From the NCBI RefSeq assembly GCF_001029435.1, contig NZ_LDOV01000005.1, forward strand, positions 1 through 64,000: a DNA stretch of 64,000 nucleotides, read 5' to 3'. Numbering within the stretch: position 1 is the first letter of the stretch; each line of letters begins with the position of its first letter. Origin of the DNA: Photobacterium aphoticum (GTDB taxonomy: Bacteria > Pseudomonadota > Gammaproteobacteria > Enterobacterales > Vibrionaceae). Position numbers and translations under genes: made by a program. The notes beneath the pieces are model-generated. The model saw nothing but the letters and a program-made list of their open reading frames with translations, searched no databases and was not told the origin of the DNA. This document shows, piece after piece, positions 1 through 8,400 of this stretch.

Positions 1-98
1 GTCCTGTAAGCAGGATTTCAGCTCACTTTATAGATGCAAGGGCTTTCGCTCCTGCTTTTCCATAGGGCCTAGGACCTCAGAACCGCTCTTGCTTTTAA
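1..98. repeat. Intergenic repeat-family fragment downstream of flhB
   Basis: Short non-coding stretch after the flhB stop. Positions 60-96 carry the block CCATAGGGCCT followed by CCGCTCTTGCTTTT, which recurs in the flhB-fliR gap (about 1497-1545) and between flgB and cheR (35591-35626). No gene is visible here. In related genomes flhA would be the next gene beyond the left edge, but it is not in the window. Confidence 0.5.
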
Positions 99-1229
99 TC
101 AATACCGATATTCATTCGGAATATTGGTCGCTTCTTTCGACAAGGCGGGTTTTCTACCGCGTCCTTTACGGTACTGTTTCAACTGGAACACATACGCCAG
201 AACTTGTGCCACGGCACTGAACAGGCCATCGGGGATTTGCTGCTCCAGCTCAGTCGTATGATAAAGCGCACGAGCCAAAGGGGGCGCGGGCACGATATCA
301 ATCTTGTGCTCGTTGGCGATCTCTCGAATCTTCAAGGCTAGGAAATCAGTGCCTTTGGCAATCACCACGGGCGCGGCGTCAATTTCCGGCTTGTAGCGCA
401 AGGCGACTGAGAAGTGCTCCGGGTTGGTAATAATAACGTCAGCTTGTGGTACATCGGCCATCATGCGACGTTGGGCCATTTCCCGCTGCAACATACGAAT
501 ACGGCCTTTCACCTCCGGCTTACCTTCAGTTTCCTTGTATTCGTCTTTGATTTCCTGCTTGGTCATTTTCAACTGCTCGTTGTGCTGCCAGATTTGGTAT
601 GGCACATCGAGCGCCACCACAATCAGCAACGAACAACAGATCAACAAAATAAAGCCTGTCAGAATGTCCAGCGCGTGGAACAGGTTTTGCGGATACACCT
701 CGATGGTCAACTGGAACAAATCATCCAATCGGCCTTTCATCAGCACAAACGCCATGCCCGCCACCAAGGTGACTTTGAGGATAGATTTGATCAGCTCCAC
801 CAGACTCTGCTTGCCGAACATGCGGGCAAAGCCGCTCATCGGGTTGATTTTCGACAACTTCGGCATCGCCGCCTGCATCGAAAAGTTCATCCCGCCCAGG
901 CCAATCGCCCCAATAATGGCGGCAACAAACAAAAAGGCCAGCAAGGTAAACAACGGTAACGCCACATGCCACACCGCCCCGCCGATCACAGCGAATAAAC
1001 GGTTAAGATCAAAAATTTCTTCCCGGGTAAGGGAAAACAGTTTCGTCATCATGTCGGCCAAGCTGCGGCCAAGCGGTTCGCCAAACCACATCAGCCCGAC
1101 GGCACCGGCCACCAAAACGGCAACAGAAGCTAATTCTCTTGAGCGCGGTATTTGCCCCTTTTCCCGCGCCTGCTGAAGCCTTCGGGGCGTGGCGTCTTCA
1201 GTACGTTCCTGACCGTCAGCGTCTGACAT
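99..1229 (-). CDS. flhB: Flagellar type III export gate protein FlhB
   Basis: FlhB is the inner-membrane export-gate subunit that switches substrate specificity from rod/hook proteins to filament proteins. The 376-residue product has the family layout: a charged N-terminus, four hydrophobic segments (roughly residues 34-50, 88-112, 145-165 and 187-208) and a soluble C-terminal domain. The autocleavage motif is NPEH at 269-272; the family form is NPTH, and the Asn-Pro bond that is cut is kept. A proline- and basic-rich tail follows. It lies downstream of fliR, separated by an unusually long repeat-filled gap, so transcription may continue from the fli operon. Identity is firm. Confidence 0.96.
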   Translation of the reverse strand: MSDADGQERTEDATPRRLQQAREKGQIPRSRELASVAVLVAGAVGLMWFGEPLGRSLADMMTKLFSLTREEIFDLNRLFAVIGGAVWHVALPLFTLLAFLFVAAIIGAIGLGGMNFSMQAAMPKLSKINPMSGFARMFGKQSLVELIKSILKVTLVAGMAFVLMKGRLDDLFQLTIEVYPQNLFHALDILTGFILLICCSLLIVVALDVPYQIWQHNEQLKMTKQEIKDEYKETEGKPEVKGRIRMLQREMAQRRMMADVPQADVIITNPEHFSVALRYKPEIDAAPVVIAKGTDFLALKIREIANEHKIDIVPAPPLARALYHTTELEQQIPDGLFSAVAQVLAYVFQLKQYRKGRGRKPALSKEATNIPNEYRY

Positions 1230-1572
1230 GGTGGGTTCTCACGTAAAAAGGTTAATAGAAGATAAAAGCAAGAACCTGGATCCTAGATCCTGGTTTCTAG
1301 GGGCGAGTCACGCTTCGCTTCGAGGGACGAGGAAAGGCGGAAGAGCACAAAGTGGTCCTGTGGTCCGACAGTATCGAGTGACTAGAAACGAGATCCTAGA
1401 AAAATCAAAAGCAAAGCACCACTCAGTTAAATCTGTACCGATTCTTTGCTTTTTCTCGTCCCTTTCGGCTCGTCCCGCGTCCCTGCTCTGCTTTCCCCAT
1501 AGGGCCTTAGAACCAAGGGCCGCTTTTAAACCCGCTCTTGCTTCCGCTCTTACTCGGATCTCGCCCCTACCC
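1230..1572. repeat. Repeat-filled gap between fliR and flhB (loose inverted repeat)
   Basis: A 343-base gap inside what is normally a tight operon. The left half (about 1257-1360) is purine-rich on the + strand with CTAG words (GGATCCTAGATCC, TTTCTAGGGGCGAG, GAGGGACGAGGAAAGGCGG). The right half (about 1440-1572) is pyrimidine-rich and carries the complementary-type words (TTCTCGTCCC, CCATAGGGCCT, CCGCTCTTGCTTCCGCTCTTACTCGG), so the whole can be read as an imperfect inverted repeat. Open frames across it are composition artefacts. The same words recur at 60-96 and 35327-35680. Confidence 0.55.
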
Positions 1573-2355
1573 CTAACACTCCACCCGCACCAGCGAGCAG
1601 ATCTGACTGAACCCGAGTCCCCACGCGTGTTCGTATTGGGGCATGATCCCGCCAATCAGGAACCAGCTGATCACAAAGCCCAGTAGCAACGCAACCGAAA
1701 AGCCCAAAGCAAAAATGTTCAGCTGCGGGGCGGCACGGGTCATGACGCCGAACGCCAAGTTTACCGTCAGCAAAGCGATGATCCCGGCCAGCGACATATT
1801 CAGTGCCAGCTTGAACATCAACCCGAACCAGCCGGCCAAGTCGTAATAATCACTCGGGCGCAGCATCATCTCGCCCACGGGCAAGGTTTTGAAACTCATC
1901 ACGATCAATTGCAGCAGGGTTAAATGGCCGTCGGTGGCCAAAAACAGCATGATCGACAGCATCATGTAAAACTGGCCCAGTACGGGGGTATTCTGGCCGT
2001 TGGCCGGGTCAACCATGGAAGCAAAACCGATACTCGACTGCATCCCGAGGATCTGCCCGACCATGACAAAGATTTGCGTCACGAACTGGGTTACCAGCCC
2101 CATCGCCACGCCGATGATCACTTGCTGGGCGGTGGTCAGCAAACCGGCAAACGATAACAACGCAATGTCTTCACTGATTTTGGGCAGCATCGGCATCACC
2201 GCAAAGGTGATCGCCAGTGACAGGTATAAGCGAATACGGGCTGACACAAACCGCGCGCCAAAGAAGGTCATCACCATCATCATGGCGGAGATGCGGGTCA
2301 GCGGCCACATGTAGTTTGCCAGCCAGTCCAGCAGTACGGTCGAGGGGACATTCAT
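1573..2355 (-). CDS. fliR: Flagellar export gate protein FliR
   Basis: FliR is an integral membrane component of the flagellar export gate, forming the FliP5-FliQ4-FliR1 pore complex. The 260-residue product is hydrophobic along its length with about six membrane segments, starting with the typical N-terminal WPLTRISAMMMVMTFFG stretch and ending in a hydrophobic helix near residues 215-240. Length matches the family. The ATG at 2355 lies 8 bases after the fliQ stop, which places it in the fliL-to-fliR operon. No internal anomaly is visible, but the gap to flhB downstream is unusually long. Confidence 0.95.
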   Translation of the reverse strand: MNVPSTVLLDWLANYMWPLTRISAMMMVMTFFGARFVSARIRLYLSLAITFAVMPMLPKISEDIALLSFAGLLTTAQQVIIGVAMGLVTQFVTQIFVMVGQILGMQSSIGFASMVDPANGQNTPVLGQFYMMLSIMLFLATDGHLTLLQLIVMSFKTLPVGEMMLRPSDYYDLAGWFGLMFKLALNMSLAGIIALLTVNLAFGVMTRAAPQLNIFALGFSVALLLGFVISWFLIGGIMPQYEHAWGLGFSQICSLVRVEC

Positions 2356-2363
2356 CGCGTGGC

Positions 2364-2633
2364 TCAGTACAGCAAGGACGGGATCTGTTCAATGATGCGG
2401 TGGAAATAGTCCATCAGCATCTGGGTCATCATGTGCCCGAAGAACATCAGCGCCAGCAAGGTGACGATCAGACGCGGCAAAAAGCTCAGCGTCTGTTCGT
2501 TAATGGAGGTCGCGGCCTGAAACACCGCCACCACCAAACCAATCAACAAGCCGGGTACCACAATCACGCTGACCATGATCAGCACCATGTAGAGCGCATC
2601 TTGGAAGATATCGACGAAGGATTCCGGGGTCAT
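2364..2633 (-). CDS. fliQ: Flagellar export gate protein FliQ
   Basis: FliQ is a small inner-membrane subunit of the export gate. The 89-residue product begins [18 protein letters not shown] and contains two hydrophobic helices (about residues 15-38 and 52-75) separated by a short polar loop, as in all FliQ/SctS proteins. Its start overlaps the end of fliP by 4 bases, indicating translational coupling, and fliR follows after 8 bases. The fliP-fliQ-fliR order is almost universal, so the call is secure. Confidence 0.95.
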   Translation of the reverse strand: MTPESFVDIFQDALYMVLIMVSVIVVPGLLIGLVVAVFQAATSINEQTLSFLPRLIVTLLALMFFGHMMTQMLMDYFHRIIEQIPSLLY

Positions 2634-3472
2634 GTGCCAAAGCTCCCTGCCAATGTCGACAGGATCAGGTTCCAGCCATCCACCAGCACAAACAGCATCA
2701 GCTTAAACGGCAACGACACAATCATCGGCGACAGCATCATCATACCCATCGCCATCAAGACCGACGCTACCACTAAGTCGATGATCAAAAACGGCAAGAA
2801 CAGCATAAAGCCGATTTGGAATGCGGTTTTCAACTCGGAAGTGACAAAGGCCGGGATCAAGACGGTCATCGGCACCGCTTGTGGATCGGTCGCGGTCGAG
2901 CCGGAGATCTGCACAAAGGTTTCCAAGTCTTTCACGCGGGTTTGTTTAAGCATGAACTGACGTAACGGATCCTGCGCGGCATTGAATGCCTGCGTCGCGG
3001 TGATTTGCTCGTTAATGTACGGCTGCACCGCATCGGTGTTGATTTTGTCGATCACCGGTGACATCACAAAGAAGGTCAGGAACAGGGCGATACCGATGAT
3101 CACCTGATTAGACGGCGTCTGCTGCAAACCCATGGCCTGACGCAGAATCGACATCACCACCACGATACGGGTGAACGAGGTCATCAGGATGATAATGGCA
3201 GGCAAAAAGCCCAGTGCCGTCATCAAGCCCAAGATCTGCAAGGTCACGGAATAGTCTTCCGAGCCGTCCGGGTTCATGGTGACCGAAAAGGCAGGAATGC
3301 CGCCCCCGCCGCCTTTGGTCAGCGACATCTGGGTGGCGCCCCCTTCTTGCTGCATCTGCGTTAGAGTCACGCTCTGATCGGCACCAACCGACGTCGTGGC
3401 CGCAAAAGCCGGGAACACCAAACACAGGGAGAACAGCGCCAAGATCGCCGCGATCAGGTTATTTCGTTTCAT
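2630..3472 (-). CDS. fliP: Flagellar export gate protein FliP
   Basis: FliP forms the core pore of the flagellar export gate. The 280-residue product starts with a cleavable signal peptide (residues 1-24, ending PAFA-A), a known feature of FliP, then an extended polar N-terminal segment, and the conserved body: a helix around [19 protein letters not shown], a periplasmic domain (about 135-205), and C-terminal membrane segments ending [14 protein letters not shown]. It overlaps fliO upstream by 14 bases and fliQ downstream by 4 bases. Length is slightly longer than the enteric protein because of the N-terminal extension. Confidence 0.96.
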   Translation of the reverse strand: MKRNNLIAAILALFSLCLVFPAFAATTSVGADQSVTLTQMQQEGGATQMSLTKGGGGGIPAFSVTMNPDGSEDYSVTLQILGLMTALGFLPAIIILMTSFTRIVVVMSILRQAMGLQQTPSNQVIIGIALFLTFFVMSPVIDKINTDAVQPYINEQITATQAFNAAQDPLRQFMLKQTRVKDLETFVQISGSTATDPQAVPMTVLIPAFVTSELKTAFQIGFMLFLPFLIIDLVVASVLMAMGMMMLSPMIVSLPFKLMLFVLVDGWNLILSTLAGSFGT

Positions 3473-3800
3473 GTTTCTTCAGCATGGTGCTCAGCTGCTG
3501 GGCAAAATCGCCGCCCGACAGCCCTGCCTCGGTCGGCAACGGTTGATCCAGTTTGCTCAGTAGGGAGATATTCTGTTGAGTCACGCCCACCAGCATTTGC
3601 TCATCACCCACTTGCAACAACACAATGCGTTCACGCTGACCCACCGACAACTGGCGCACAATGCGCAGTGGTGACGGGCCACTTTGTATGCCCGTCCACT
3701 TCATGCGCTTGATCAGCCACGCCAGGCCGATGATCAGGATCACCACAAACATCAAGGATGCAAACGTGGTGGCAAGATTCAGTTCCGGTCCGGTTGCCAT
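3459..3800 (-). CDS. fliO: Flagellar export accessory protein FliO
   Basis: FliO is a single-pass membrane protein that helps assemble or stabilise FliP. The 113-residue product has one N-terminal membrane segment (about residues 12-29), then a basic stretch (KRMKWTG) and a soluble domain with the family signature [24 protein letters not shown] near residues 50-73. It starts one base after the fliN stop and overlaps fliP by 14 bases. The short length and motif are typical of gamma-proteobacterial FliO. Confidence 0.92.
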   Translation of the reverse strand: MATGPELNLATTFASLMFVVILIIGLAWLIKRMKWTGIQSGPSPLRIVRQLSVGQRERIVLLQVGDEQMLVGVTQQNISLLSKLDQPLPTEAGLSGGDFAQQLSTMLKKHETK

Positions 3801-3801
3801 A

Positions 3802-4191
3802 TTAACGCAGCTTCTTGATACGTTCGGTCTGGCTGATCACGTCAGTCAGACGGATACCGAACTTGTCGTTCACCACCACGACTTCGCCGTGAGCGATCAG
3901 GGTGCCGTTAACCAGTACGTCCAGTGATTCACCGGCCACGCGGTCCAGTTCCACCACCGAGCCCTGGTTCAATTGCAGCAGGTTACGAATGCTGATTTGG
4001 GTGCGGCCCACTTCCATTGAAATGGTCACCGGAATATCCAAAATGGTGTCTAGCTTGCGGCGCTCGTCATCCCCAATCGGAGAGGAGTCGTCTGTCAGCT
4101 CTTCTAACGGGGCAAGGTGGGCACTTTCTTCCAACGCTTGCTCGGCCAGTGCTGCCGCCCAATCGTCGGCAATTTGTTGGTCATTAGACAT
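3802..4191 (-). CDS. fliN: Flagellar motor switch protein FliN
   Basis: FliN is a C-ring component that, with FliM and FliG, controls rotation direction and also docks FliH at the export apparatus. The 129-residue product has an acidic, alanine-rich N-terminus and a C-terminal SpoA (surface presentation) domain, roughly residues 50-125, with the signatures LDIPVTISMEVGRT, LNQGSVVELDRVAGE and VNDKFGIRLTDV. It lies 27 bases after fliM and directly before fliO, in the standard fliLMNOPQR order. Confidence 0.96.
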   Translation of the reverse strand: MSNDQQIADDWAAALAEQALEESAHLAPLEELTDDSSPIGDDERRKLDTILDIPVTISMEVGRTQISIRNLLQLNQGSVVELDRVAGESLDVLVNGTLIAHGEVVVVNDKFGIRLTDVISQTERIKKLR

Positions 4192-4218
4192 AGTTTTACT
4201 CGCTTAGGACGGATGTCC

Positions 4219-5277
4219 TTAATCATTGCTGTCGTCGTTGTGCAGGTTCAGCAGTGCCGTCCCCAACTCGTCCCGATCCAGGAAAGCCAAATCGCTTTTC
4301 ACCATATCCGGACGTTTCAGTTTTTCGGTAATTTTCAGCGCCACGTTATCGCCGGATTTACCCATTTTTGCGCGATAGGTCGGCAAGTCTTCCACAAACA
4401 CCGTGGCCGATTCCGGCATATCAATCGGGATCACATCCCCCGGTTGCAGCTCCATCAAATCGCGCAGGGTCAGGTTCACGTCCAGCAGTTTGGCGCGCAA
4501 ATTGACCGGCACATCCATGATTTCATCACGCAGTGCCTTGCTCCAGCGCACGTCGGTGTCCATCTTGTCACTCTGCACACCGGCATCGAGCAATTCGCGG
4601 ATCGGCTCTACCATGGAATACGGCATCACCACATGGAAGTCACCGCCGCCACCGTCCACTTCGATGTGGAAAGAGCTCACTACAATCACTTCGGTCGGGC
4701 TGACGATGTTGGCCATGGTCGGGTTCACTTCCGAGTCGAGGTATTCAAATTCGACGCCCATCACCGGTGACCAGGCTTCACGGTAATCTTCAAACACCAA
4801 CTTCAGCAGCATCTGCACGATACGGCGCTCGGTCGGGGTAAATTCGCGGCCTTCAATCTTGGCGTGGAAGCGGCCATCGCCGCCGAAAAAGTTCTCTACC
4901 AGAATGAACACCAAGCGGGCTTCCATGGTGATCAACGCCGTGCCTTTGAGGGGACGGAAGCGCACCATGTTCAGACTGGTCGGCACGTATAGGGTGTTTT
5001 GGTATTCACCAAATTTGATCATCTGTACGCCGTTGATCGACACTTCAGCCGTTTTACGCAGCATGTTAAACAAGCTGATGCGCATATGGCGGGCAAAACG
5101 TTCGTTGATCAATTCCAGCGTCGGCATACGACCGCGCACAATGCGGTCTTGCGAGGAGAAATCAAACGAGATGACACCACGTTCCTGACTGGGACGCCCG
5201 AGATCTTCTTCCTCATCGGTATCGTCCACCCCGTGGAGCAGGGCATCAATTTCGTCTTGGGTTAATAAATCACTCAC
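4219..5277 (-). CDS. fliM: Flagellar motor switch protein FliM
   Basis: FliM is the C-ring protein that binds phosphorylated CheY. The 352-residue product has the N-terminal CheY-binding peptide (LLTQDEIDALLHG, residues 4-16), a middle CheC-like domain (about 45-230, beginning RIVRGRMPTLELINERFAR) and a C-terminal SpoA domain (about 255-330) that pairs with FliN. Length is normal. It follows fliL by 7 bases and precedes fliN. The product fits a chemotactic polar flagellum; the CheY and CheA genes that would complete the pathway are outside the window. Confidence 0.97.
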   Translation of the reverse strand: MSDLLTQDEIDALLHGVDDTDEEEDLGRPSQERGVISFDFSSQDRIVRGRMPTLELINERFARHMRISLFNMLRKTAEVSINGVQMIKFGEYQNTLYVPTSLNMVRFRPLKGTALITMEARLVFILVENFFGGDGRFHAKIEGREFTPTERRIVQMLLKLVFEDYREAWSPVMGVEFEYLDSEVNPTMANIVSPTEVIVVSSFHIEVDGGGGDFHVVMPYSMVEPIRELLDAGVQSDKMDTDVRWSKALRDEIMDVPVNLRAKLLDVNLTLRDLMELQPGDVIPIDMPESATVFVEDLPTYRAKMGKSGDNVALKITEKLKRPDMVKSDLAFLDRDELGTALLNLHNDDSND

Positions 5278-5284
5278 GGTTAAC

Positions 5285-5788
5285 CTATTGCATCACAAAG
5301 CCAGTGAACAGTACTCGCTCCACCACAGGGCGGCCGGAGACTTTCACCAGAGCATCTTGCACTGCCGTCAGAGCAATCGTGCGAAGTTGCGCACGGCCGC
5401 CTGGGGCACGTAATTGTTCTACCGTTGCGGCACCAAAGGTTTGCAGCAACGTACTTTCAATCAACGGAATATGTTGTTTGGCGGTGGCTTCATTGCGATC
5501 GCCACGCACCATCAGCTGTACTTTCACCTGCACCAGACGATCGCGGCGATCGCCCGTCACATTGAATATGAACGGCTGAGGCAAAATCACGTAATACGCC
5601 GGCTCAGCCACGGGGGTGGTAGAGGCCGATGATGCCGTGCTGGTTTGCGCAGGCGCCGCCGCTTCCGGAGCCGGATCGTTACCGAGGTACCACCATGCGC
5701 CAACACCGCCGCCGATCAACAGCAACACCACACCCACAATGATCATCAGGCGTTTCTTTTTGCTGCTTGCGTTCATGTCATCAGCCAT
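5285..5788 (-). CDS. fliL: Flagellar basal body-associated protein FliL
   Basis: FliL is an inner-membrane protein that rings the stator units and supports torque at high load. The 167-residue product has a short cytoplasmic, lysine-rich N-terminus, one membrane helix (about residues 13-32), a Pro/Ala/Ser/Thr linker (38-60) and the periplasmic FliL domain (about 63-167) with YYVILPQPFIFNV and a C-terminal VERVLFTGFVMQ. It is the first gene of the fliLMNOPQR group; a 133-base gap with a small GC-rich hairpin (about 5897-5912) separates it from fliK. Confidence 0.94.
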   Translation of the reverse strand: MADDMNASSKKKRLMIIVGVVLLLIGGGVGAWWYLGNDPAPEAAAPAQTSTASSASTTPVAEPAYYVILPQPFIFNVTGDRRDRLVQVKVQLMVRGDRNEATAKQHIPLIESTLLQTFGAATVEQLRAPGGRAQLRTIALTAVQDALVKVSGRPVVERVLFTGFVMQ

Positions 5789-5921
5789 GGCTGTTATTCC
5801 TTTACTGTGTCCGTTGTTACGGCTTGCTGTTTAAATTATCAATATCCGTTTTTGGGGCGCCATAGTAGCAGACTCCCCGGCACGGGATAAGCATTCTGTG
5901 GGGCAATTGTTGCCCGTGTTA

Positions 5922-7742
5922 TCAGGCGTAATAGTCCACGCCGTCTTTGGCTTGCGACAGCCAGAAATCCTGTGGACTCAAGACATCCCCGTGGTGCTGC
6001 TCGCCCAAGTGATCGCTGCCACGTCCGTCGTTGCCGTTATGACTGCCGTTGCCCTGCCCGTCTTGACCCGGCTGACTTTGCTGGCCGGCAAACTGGCGAC
6101 TGCTTTCTTGCTGCACCGAGCTTTGCGCCAGTTGCACGCCTTGCTGGCTCAACAGTTCACGCAGCCTTGGCAGTGCCTGTTCAATCAATTCACGCGTCTG
6201 AGCATTAGCAGCGGTGAACTGCACGCTGGCCTGATCGTTGTTGATCGACAATTTAATCTGCAAGCGTCCCAACTCTGGTGGATCTAAGCGGATGTCGACA
6301 TGTTTAAGGTTTTTCGACATCATCATCTGCAAACGGTCAGCCAGTTCATCACCGCCCTGATCGCGGGTAAGCAACAACGGAGGCTGATTATTTGCCGCCG
6401 CCGGATCGCCCAGACGGTGCTGTGCACCCTGCAACGGTGAGGCGGTATGCGTTGGACGCACGCCATCTATCCCTTCATCACCACTCAGCGCGGCCAATAA
6501 AGCTTTGGTATCTTGTTCGCTCCCGCCATGACCCGTTGTGCCCGCCAATAGGCTCAGGCCATCCACCGTACCATCAGCATTGACGGCACTGCCTGCGTCT
6601 CCCTCACCCTGAGCCAGTCCTGTCAGACCAATCCCTGACAGTGACGTATCGGATAGGCTTTGATCGGATAGGCTTTGACCTGACAGCATCTGGCCAGATA
6701 ACGCGTTCAGCGCTTTACTCTGCGCACTGCCGTCCGTGTTGCCGTTCAGATCAGGACCCTGTGCATCCGCTGTCAGCGCGCCATCAACCGGCACGCCCCC
6801 TTGCATGGCAAGGCGTCCTTCACTCGCCAGTTTCAGCGCATCATGGGCCGCCAGTTTCCCCGCGTCAGTCAGTGGCATCTCACCGTCAACCGTGCCATTG
6901 GGTAACGCCCCGGTCAGCGCAGCAGACGACGTATTTGAAAGGGTGCCTGACTGAATGCCTGCCACAGCGGCTTGATGCACATCCGAATCGGTCGAGGCCA
7001 CATCGGACGATGAAAAGATCTGCCCCCAGACACCTGACGCTTCACCTTGTGCATCGCCTTGCGTCTGACCATCCAGTTCGCCGTCTTGCCCCGCTTTGCC
7101 TGTCGCATCAGCGGCAAGCGGCAACATCTTGCCAGCCAGTGTGGTCTCACCATTGTCACTGCCAGCCTCACCGCTCGTCCCATCACTGAGTTGGCGCTGA
7201 TAACGCTGCATTTCTTGTAAAAAGGCTTCCCCGTCATGCATGGCCTGCTGGTTCGCATCAGTGGCTTCGCCCTGTGTATCCGTCGCCGCTGCGTCACTCA
7301 CCGCTTGGCCCTGATCCACCTCGGCATCGTTCTGTACGTCATCGGCCGCTTTTTTCTCTGCAACAGCCTGATTATCCGTCTTTTCACAAGATGAAGCGGC
7401 ACTCGATGAAGCGGCACTCGATGACGCAGCACGCGTGTCCTCCGTACGACGAGATTCCGCATGACGCGCTTCGGCTTTATCACGGTTGGCCTGCGCGGCC
7501 TGGGTTTTACTGCGAGAGGAAGAAACCGATTCATGACGAGGAGGATGATCCCGCTCTTCACGCTCCCTGACCGCACGTTCAGGGCGTGACGGCTCACTGC
7601 GCGGGCGATCCACCGCACCGGCAAGGGTATGGGAAAAGTTGTCGTCGCCTCGCTCACTCCCGGCACGCGGGGCCGGCGACAACGCAGAACGGCTGGTCGG
7701 CGCGGCAGAAGAAGGGTCGGAAGCAAACACTCGGGATAACAT
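5922..7742 (-). CDS. fliK: Flagellar hook-length control protein FliK
   Basis: FliK is the exported molecular ruler that measures hook length and triggers the FlhB switch. The 606-residue product has a long, poorly conserved, Ser/Ala/Asp/Gln-rich N-terminal and central region and the conserved C-terminal Flg_hook domain (about residues 450-560) with VDIRLDPPELGRLQIKLS and the helix ALPRLRELLSQQGVQL. The ruler part contains in-frame 15-bp direct repeats (three at 7390-7434 giving AASSS units, two at 6650-6679 giving SLSD-type units). A possible -24/-12 promoter lies at 7824-7839. Start ATG at 7742; identity is secure from the C-terminal domain and position. Confidence 0.93.
   Translation of the reverse strand: MLSRVFASDPSSAAPTSRSALSPAPRAGSERGDDNFSHTLAGAVDRPRSEPSRPERAVREREERDHPPRHESVSSSRSKTQAAQANRDKAEARHAESRRTEDTRAASSSAASSSAASSCEKTDNQAVAEKKAADDVQNDAEVDQGQAVSDAAATDTQGEATDANQQAMHDGEAFLQEMQRYQRQLSDGTSGEAGSDNGETTLAGKMLPLAADATGKAGQDGELDGQTQGDAQGEASGVWGQIFSSSDVASTDSDVHQAAVAGIQSGTLSNTSSAALTGALPNGTVDGEMPLTDAGKLAAHDALKLASEGRLAMQGGVPVDGALTADAQGPDLNGNTDGSAQSKALNALSGQMLSGQSLSDQSLSDTSLSGIGLTGLAQGEGDAGSAVNADGTVDGLSLLAGTTGHGGSEQDTKALLAALSGDEGIDGVRPTHTASPLQGAQHRLGDPAAANNQPPLLLTRDQGGDELADRLQMMMSKNLKHVDIRLDPPELGRLQIKLSINNDQASVQFTAANAQTRELIEQALPRLRELLSQQGVQLAQSSVQQESSRQFAGQQSQPGQDGQGNGSHNGNDGRGSDHLGEQHHGDVLSPQDFWLSQAKDGVDYYA
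6650..6679. repeat. 15-bp direct repeat inside fliK
   Basis: Two adjacent 15-bp units (CGGATAGGCTTTGAT then CGGATAGGCTTTGAC), in frame, encode SLSDQ/SLSDT-type pentapeptides in the variable FliK ruler region. More diverged relatives follow (ML-SGQ). Slippage here would change protein length by five residues without a frameshift. Confidence 0.8.
7390..7434. repeat. Three 15-bp repeats inside fliK
   Basis: Two identical 15-bp units (GATGAAGCGGCACTC) at 7390-7404 and 7405-7419, plus a diverged third copy at 7420-7434, encode tandem AASSS-type pentapeptides in the N-terminal part of FliK. All units keep the reading frame. Confidence 0.8.
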
Positions 7743-7823
7743 GATATTGACTCTGATACGGATACATAACGGGAAACCGTCCGGCGTCTAACCCTTGACG
7801 GTTTCTTTCTCTGTTCGCATCCA

Positions 7824-7839
7824 TGCAAAAATCAAACCA
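7824..7839 (-). promoter_or_regulatory. Possible sigma-54 promoter upstream of fliK
   Basis: Minus-strand sequence TGGTTTGATTTTTGCA has the GG and GC dinucleotides of the -24/-12 consensus (TGGCACG-N4-TTGCW) at the right spacing and a perfect -12 half, but the -24 half is degenerate (TGGTTTG). It would start a transcript about 70 bases upstream of the fliK ATG. Weak call. Confidence 0.35.
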
Positions 7840-7901
7840 GCTATCCAAAGATAGCATGACCAACAACCACGCTATCGCCCCCAACAACCAAGGTATCGCC
7901 G

Positions 7902-8351
7902 TTAGCGTTTAATGCTCATTCGACGGGCAAACTGCAAGGTGGCAAATTCATCCATCATTTTTTGTTCTTGGCGATCGAGAAATTGCTGGCGTTCGGTCTG
8001 CTTTTTCTCCAGCAACCACTCAATAGAGCGGCGTTTTTTGCGCATCTCATGCCAGTGTTCGCTGCATTGTTCGACCTGAAAATCAAACTGGCTGGCCGCC
8101 TGCTTTTGCTTAGTCAGGGTTTCATCCAGCTGATTGAGGAATTTCTGCAAATGGCCGTAAGAGCTGGCGGTCAGCCCTTGCTGGCCGCGCTCCGACAACT
8201 GGCGGCAGTAATCCAATCGGTACTGCTCGATTTGCTGTAACTGGATGTAATAGTTTTCCCGCTCGACGCGGGCCTGATTGAGCGCCAATGAGGCTTTGTC
8301 CTCATCGTCTTTGGCGCGCTCTAGGATCAATGCAAGGGCTTGATTCGACAT
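7902..8351 (-). CDS. fliJ: Flagellar export chaperone FliJ
   Basis: FliJ is the coiled-coil stalk of the FliI ATPase ring and an export chaperone escort. The 149-residue product is almost entirely predicted helix with heptad-rich, Gln/Glu/Arg-rich sequence (for example LEKKQTERQQFLDRQEQ in its C-terminal third) and no hydrophobic segment, as expected. It lies 49 bases downstream of fliI and 159 bases before fliK, the standard position. Sequence conservation in this family is low, so the call rests on length, coiled-coil character and context together. Confidence 0.9.
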   Translation of the reverse strand: MSNQALALILERAKDDEDKASLALNQARVERENYYIQLQQIEQYRLDYCRQLSERGQQGLTASSYGHLQKFLNQLDETLTKQKQAASQFDFQVEQCSEHWHEMRKKRRSIEWLLEKKQTERQQFLDRQEQKMMDEFATLQFARRMSIKR

Positions 8352-8400
8352 ACCGTTTTAGATCTATCTGTGGGTTCCCTGATCGGGAGATACGTGTCAG

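Noticed and set aside
269-412. FlhB NPEH in place of NPTH as a defect
   Set aside because: The Asn-Pro bond needed for autocleavage is intact and substitutions at the third position occur in working homologues.
1228-1686. Open frames on both strands across the flhB-fliR gap (including 1308-1655)
   Set aside because: They run through low-complexity repeat sequence, have no ribosome site or family features and overlap fliR.
6641-7297. Long opposite-strand and alternate-frame ORFs inside fliK
   Set aside because: They are shadows of a GC-rich, repeat-containing gene; fliK has the conserved C-terminal domain and correct context.
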